A DNA stretch of 6,977 nt, from contig JAEXAY010000048.1 in assembly GCA_023457895.1 (NCBI GenBank), forward strand, positions 1 through 6,977. The letters are read 5' to 3'. This stretch comes from Pseudomonadota bacterium (lineage in GTDB: Bacteria; Pseudomonadota; Alphaproteobacteria; Sphingomonadales; Sphingomonadaceae). This document shows, piece after piece, positions 5,265-6,977 of this stretch (position 1 is its first letter; each line of letters begins with the position of its first letter). Position numbers and translations under genes: made by a program. The notes under the pieces are model-generated. The model ran no database searches. It had not been told where the DNA came from and saw only the letters and a program-made list of their open reading frames with translations.

Positions 5265-5270
5265 TCCTTT
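5265..5270 (-). promoter_or_regulatory. Ribosome binding site deciding the start of the 103-residue protein
   Basis: AAAGGA lies ten bases before the ATG at 5254 and directly abuts the alternative GTG at 5263, which it therefore cannot serve. Confidence 0.6.
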
Positions 5271-5276
5271 CCGTTC

Positions 5277-6023
5277 TTATGAGACCAGCAAGATCATCTC
5301 CCGCAGCTGGGCAAAGTAGAGCTTGCCCTGGGGCGTAACCAGCGTGTAAGAACCGGTATGACCGTGATTGCAGTAGTCTTTGACGCAAAACAGCCCCGCA
5401 TTTTTCACATTGGCATAAGGCAGCACATTGCCGGATGCCGTGCGGTACACAAACCGCCGTTCTATCAGAAACCGGACAAACCGGCGCTCCGGAACATCCA
5501 ACTCTTTGGCGGTAGTCCTGAGATTGGTGCTGTGTTTTAAGTCGATGAACAGGTCATAGAAAGCGGCTTTGCCCTCCAGCTGTGCATTTTCCTTACGCAG
5601 AGAAATATTCGCTTCACGCTCAGCCAACAAGTCTGAGCAGAGCTTCATCAGAGCCTCCGGGGAAGTAGCTACCTCCCACAGCTTCTCTTTTGTGAGATAG
5701 GCCCCGTGCTTACGAATGGTAGGCAGGACCTCATCGAACACCCACCGTTCAAACCGTTCTGCCGATGGCAATTTGCTGTGAACGATTAGGCGGTACAAAT
5801 CTCCTTCGGGGATAAAAGTCATACTGATTTTGCGGTCAGGGCTTTGTGGGTGAGGTGCGTCGCGTTTCACGACATACCTACAATGGCGGATAATTGCATC
5901 GCGGGGATTGCTGTACCCCAAAGCGCCAGCCACATCCGTTCCGCAGAACAGGTATTTGCCGTTTTCTTCGATGACCCGGATACTGCCAAACTCCGGGTTT
6001 TTGAAAATTTCCATCTGGTTCAT
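5277..6023 (-). CDS. BRO-N / ANT (KilAC-type) antirepressor-like protein
   Basis: A 248-residue DNA-binding protein. The BRO-N domain covers about 1-110: FGSIRVIEENGKYLFCGTDVAGALGY is the hallmark start, followed by ERFERWVFDEVLPTIRKHGAYL, the typical end of the domain. A coiled-coil linker (about 130-155) leads to an ANT/KilAC-type domain (about 155-245) with a helix-turn-helix-like TTAKELDVPERRFVRFLIE and TPQGKLYFAQL. Phage antirepressors with this build block repressors; in ICEs the role is presumed to be regulation of the element, which is inference. AAAGGAGG at 6030-6037 lies six bases before the ATG. A hairpin terminator stands between it and the upstream initiator gene, so its level may be set by read-through. 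Confidence 0.88.
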   Translation of the reverse strand: MNQMEIFKNPEFGSIRVIEENGKYLFCGTDVAGALGYSNPRDAIIRHCRYVVKRDAPHPQSPDRKISMTFIPEGDLYRLIVHSKLPSAERFERWVFDEVLPTIRKHGAYLTKEKLWEVATSPEALMKLCSDLLAEREANISLRKENAQLEGKAAFYDLFIDLKHSTNLRTTAKELDVPERRFVRFLIERRFVYRTASGNVLPYANVKNAGLFCVKDYCNHGHTGSYTLVTPQGKLYFAQLREMILLVS

Positions 6024-6042
6024 GTCGTGCCTCCTTTGGCAT

Positions 6043-6070
6043 GATAAAAGGCGGCCTTTACCAGCCGCCT
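6043..6070 (-). terminator. GC-rich hairpin terminator at the end of the initiator gene
   Basis: AGGCGGC (6049-6055) pairs with GCCGCCT (6064-6070), a perfect 7-bp stem with an 8-base loop that contains the initiator stop codon TAA. On the minus strand the stem is followed by TTTATCATG; together with the T that ends the stem this gives a short T-run. The next gene's ribosome binding site starts only 12 bases after the stem. The T-run is short, so partial termination is likely. Confidence 0.6.
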
Positions 6071-6942
6071 GCGTGCATATCGTGGTTGACCAATGAAGTG
6101 AAGTGATTGTTCATGGTGGTAGGCGCATTGAACAGCACTGCAAGCAGGTACTGCTTCATGTTGCGTACCTGGGTGGTATTCTTTTGCAGACAGTCCATGA
6201 CAAACTCGATGTGGGAGCTGTCCAGTTTCAAAAAACGGGAACGCACGATCTCGTGAGGGAAGTCTGCCCCAGAGATCCGGGTAGTCTTTCGTTTGGCACA
6301 GACCGTTTCAACCAACAGCTCTACGATCTCATTCAGGTCATCCAGGTAGAGAGGATAACGCTGCTTCAAGCAGTCATACTCGATATTCTCCAAAATCAAC
6401 TCCCGATAATTTTCTATCTCTGTGACAGACATCGCATCCCTTCCTTTCCGTTCCGGCGGTCTTGCCGCCGCTGTTTCCCGGAAGGGAATGGAATCGGTAC
6501 TTGATCCATAAGTAATTGATTTTTCTGTATTTGATTTCTCTATATTTAATTCTGCGGGCTTTTCCGTATCCGGTTTTACCATATCCGGTTTTACCATATC
6601 CGGGTTTTCCGTATCTGGTGAAGCCGTATCCGGCTGGGACATATCTGGCTGGGGCTGTTCATAGATGACATACTCGGTATCTGTGATCCGCCCACTTTTA
6701 TCGCGTCTCTGATGGCGCACGATATATCCGGCTCCTTCCAGTTCACGCAGGGCAGCACCTATGGCATCCACGCCCTCCTTACAGATCTTTGCAAGGCCAC
6801 GGGTGGTGTAATTCCAATCCTCCGGCAGCGACAGCATCATGGAAAGCAGCCCCTTGGCTTTTAACGACAGGTTTGCATTTCGTAAATGATGATTGCTCAT
6901 CACGGTATAATCACGGGTCCGTTCAATGCGAAAAACGGCCAT
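6058..6942 (-). CDS. Winged-helix replication-initiator-like protein (DUF6017-type C-terminus)
   Basis: A 294-residue cytoplasmic protein. The N-terminal domain (about 1-95: MAVFRIERTRDYTVMSNHHL, then LSLKAKGLLSMMLSLPEDWNYT, with IGAALRELEGAGYI and a wing ending TEYVIYEQP) is the replication-initiator/replisome-organizer winged helix found in Clostridia ICEs and phages. A repetitive PD linker (97-129) and a polar Ser/Thr stretch follow. The C-terminal helical domain (about 172-285, with NYRELILENIEYDCL and RNMKQYLLAVLFNAP) fits DUF6017. The likely job is binding the element's origin during replication of the circle; this is inferred. The ATG at 6942 is chosen because AAGGAG (6951-6956) is eight bases upstream; a GTG at 6951 overlaps that site. 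Its promoter would be outside the window. Confidence 0.82.
   Translation of the reverse strand: MAVFRIERTRDYTVMSNHHLRNANLSLKAKGLLSMMLSLPEDWNYTTRGLAKICKEGVDAIGAALRELEGAGYIVRHQRRDKSGRITDTEYVIYEQPQPDMSQPDTASPDTENPDMVKPDMVKPDTEKPAELNIEKSNTEKSITYGSSTDSIPFRETAAARPPERKGRDAMSVTEIENYRELILENIEYDCLKQRYPLYLDDLNEIVELLVETVCAKRKTTRISGADFPHEIVRSRFLKLDSSHIEFVMDCLQKNTTQVRNMKQYLLAVLFNAPTTMNNHFTSLVNHDMHAGGW
6556..6654 (-). repeat. 15-bp tandem repeat coding for a PD-rich linker
   Basis: Six units of five codons (residues 97-126) each carry Pro-Asp at the same place: PQPDM, SQPDT, ASPDT, ENPDM, VKPDM, VKPDT, then a partial EKP. Two adjacent units (VKPDM and VKPD plus the start of the last codon) are identical over 15 bases, ATGGTAAAACCGGAT. 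The repeats keep the frame, so copy changes would only lengthen or shorten a flexible linker between the DNA-binding and C-terminal domains. Confidence 0.85.
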
Positions 6943-6950
6943 CGACCTCA

Positions 6951-6956
6951 CTCCTT
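6951..6956 (-). promoter_or_regulatory. Ribosome binding site deciding the initiator start
   Basis: AAGGAG is eight bases before the ATG at 6942. The in-frame GTG at 6951 overlaps this site, so it is not a likely start. Confidence 0.7.
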
Positions 6957-6977
6957 CCGAATTTTGGGTACAAAAAA

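Larger units (their letters stand above)
3622..6977 (-). mobile_element. Tn1549/CTn-like ICE backbone, early conjugation module (partial)
   Basis: The gene order initiator (DUF6017-like), BRO/ANT protein, two small conserved proteins, PcfB-like protein and VirD4 is the familiar start of the transfer region of Tn1549-like conjugative elements in Clostridia. Genes are closely packed, share a direction and each has a good ribosome binding site. Composition is clearly richer in GC than the IME on the left. The element continues past the right edge, and on the left beyond the IME. Confidence 0.8.

Noticed and set aside
6103..6504. Plus-strand 133-codon frame opposite the initiator gene.
   Set aside because: It is antisense to a recognised protein, and its sequence looks like a reverse-strand shadow.

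Overview
The window looks like one mobile element sitting inside another, in a Bacillota (Clostridia-type) genome such as a gut Lachnospiraceae or Oscillospiraceae member. This rests on the gene families, the strong AAAGGAGG-type ribosome binding sites and the ICE gene order. No housekeeping gene or rRNA is present to fix the taxon. All genes I can support are on the minus strand, so transcription runs from high to low coordinates.

Right part (about 3622-6977): backbone of a Tn1549/CTn-like integrative conjugative element (ICE), moderately GC-rich. In transcription order it holds a winged-helix replication-initiator-like protein with a DUF6017-type C-terminus (6942-6058), a BRO-N/ANT antirepressor-like protein (6023-5277), a small conserved hypothetical protein (5254-4943), a DUF4313-like protein (4930-4511), a PcfB/DUF3801-like conjugation accessory protein (4424-3924), and the first ~100 codons of a VirD4-type coupling protein. 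The last two overlap by ATGA. A hairpin terminator lies at the end of the initiator gene.

Left part (1 to about 3622): an AT-rich integrative mobilizable element (IME) of the Tn4451-like type, inserted in virD4. The coupling protein stops after its membrane segments, before any Walker A motif, and its last codons and stop come from the IME end. The IME carries, in transcription order, a large serine recombinase (3565-1727), a TnpW-family small protein (1648-1466), a GNAT-like acetyltransferase cargo gene with its own promoter (1299-733), a DUF3847-like mobilization accessory protein (625-329), an oriT with a MobQ-type nic sequence (around 287/288) set among several stem-loops, and the first 22 codons of a MobA/MobL relaxase that runs off the left edge. 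The left end of the IME is outside the window.

How they fit together (inference): the serine recombinase excises the IME as a circle, and the relaxase nicks oriT so the circle can move through another element's type IV secretion system. Integration breaks the coupling-protein gene of the host ICE, and precise excision should repair it. The recombinase gene lies just downstream of, and in the same direction as, the broken virD4, with a -10-like box but no -35 in the integrated state. ICE operon transcription may therefore drive IME excision.
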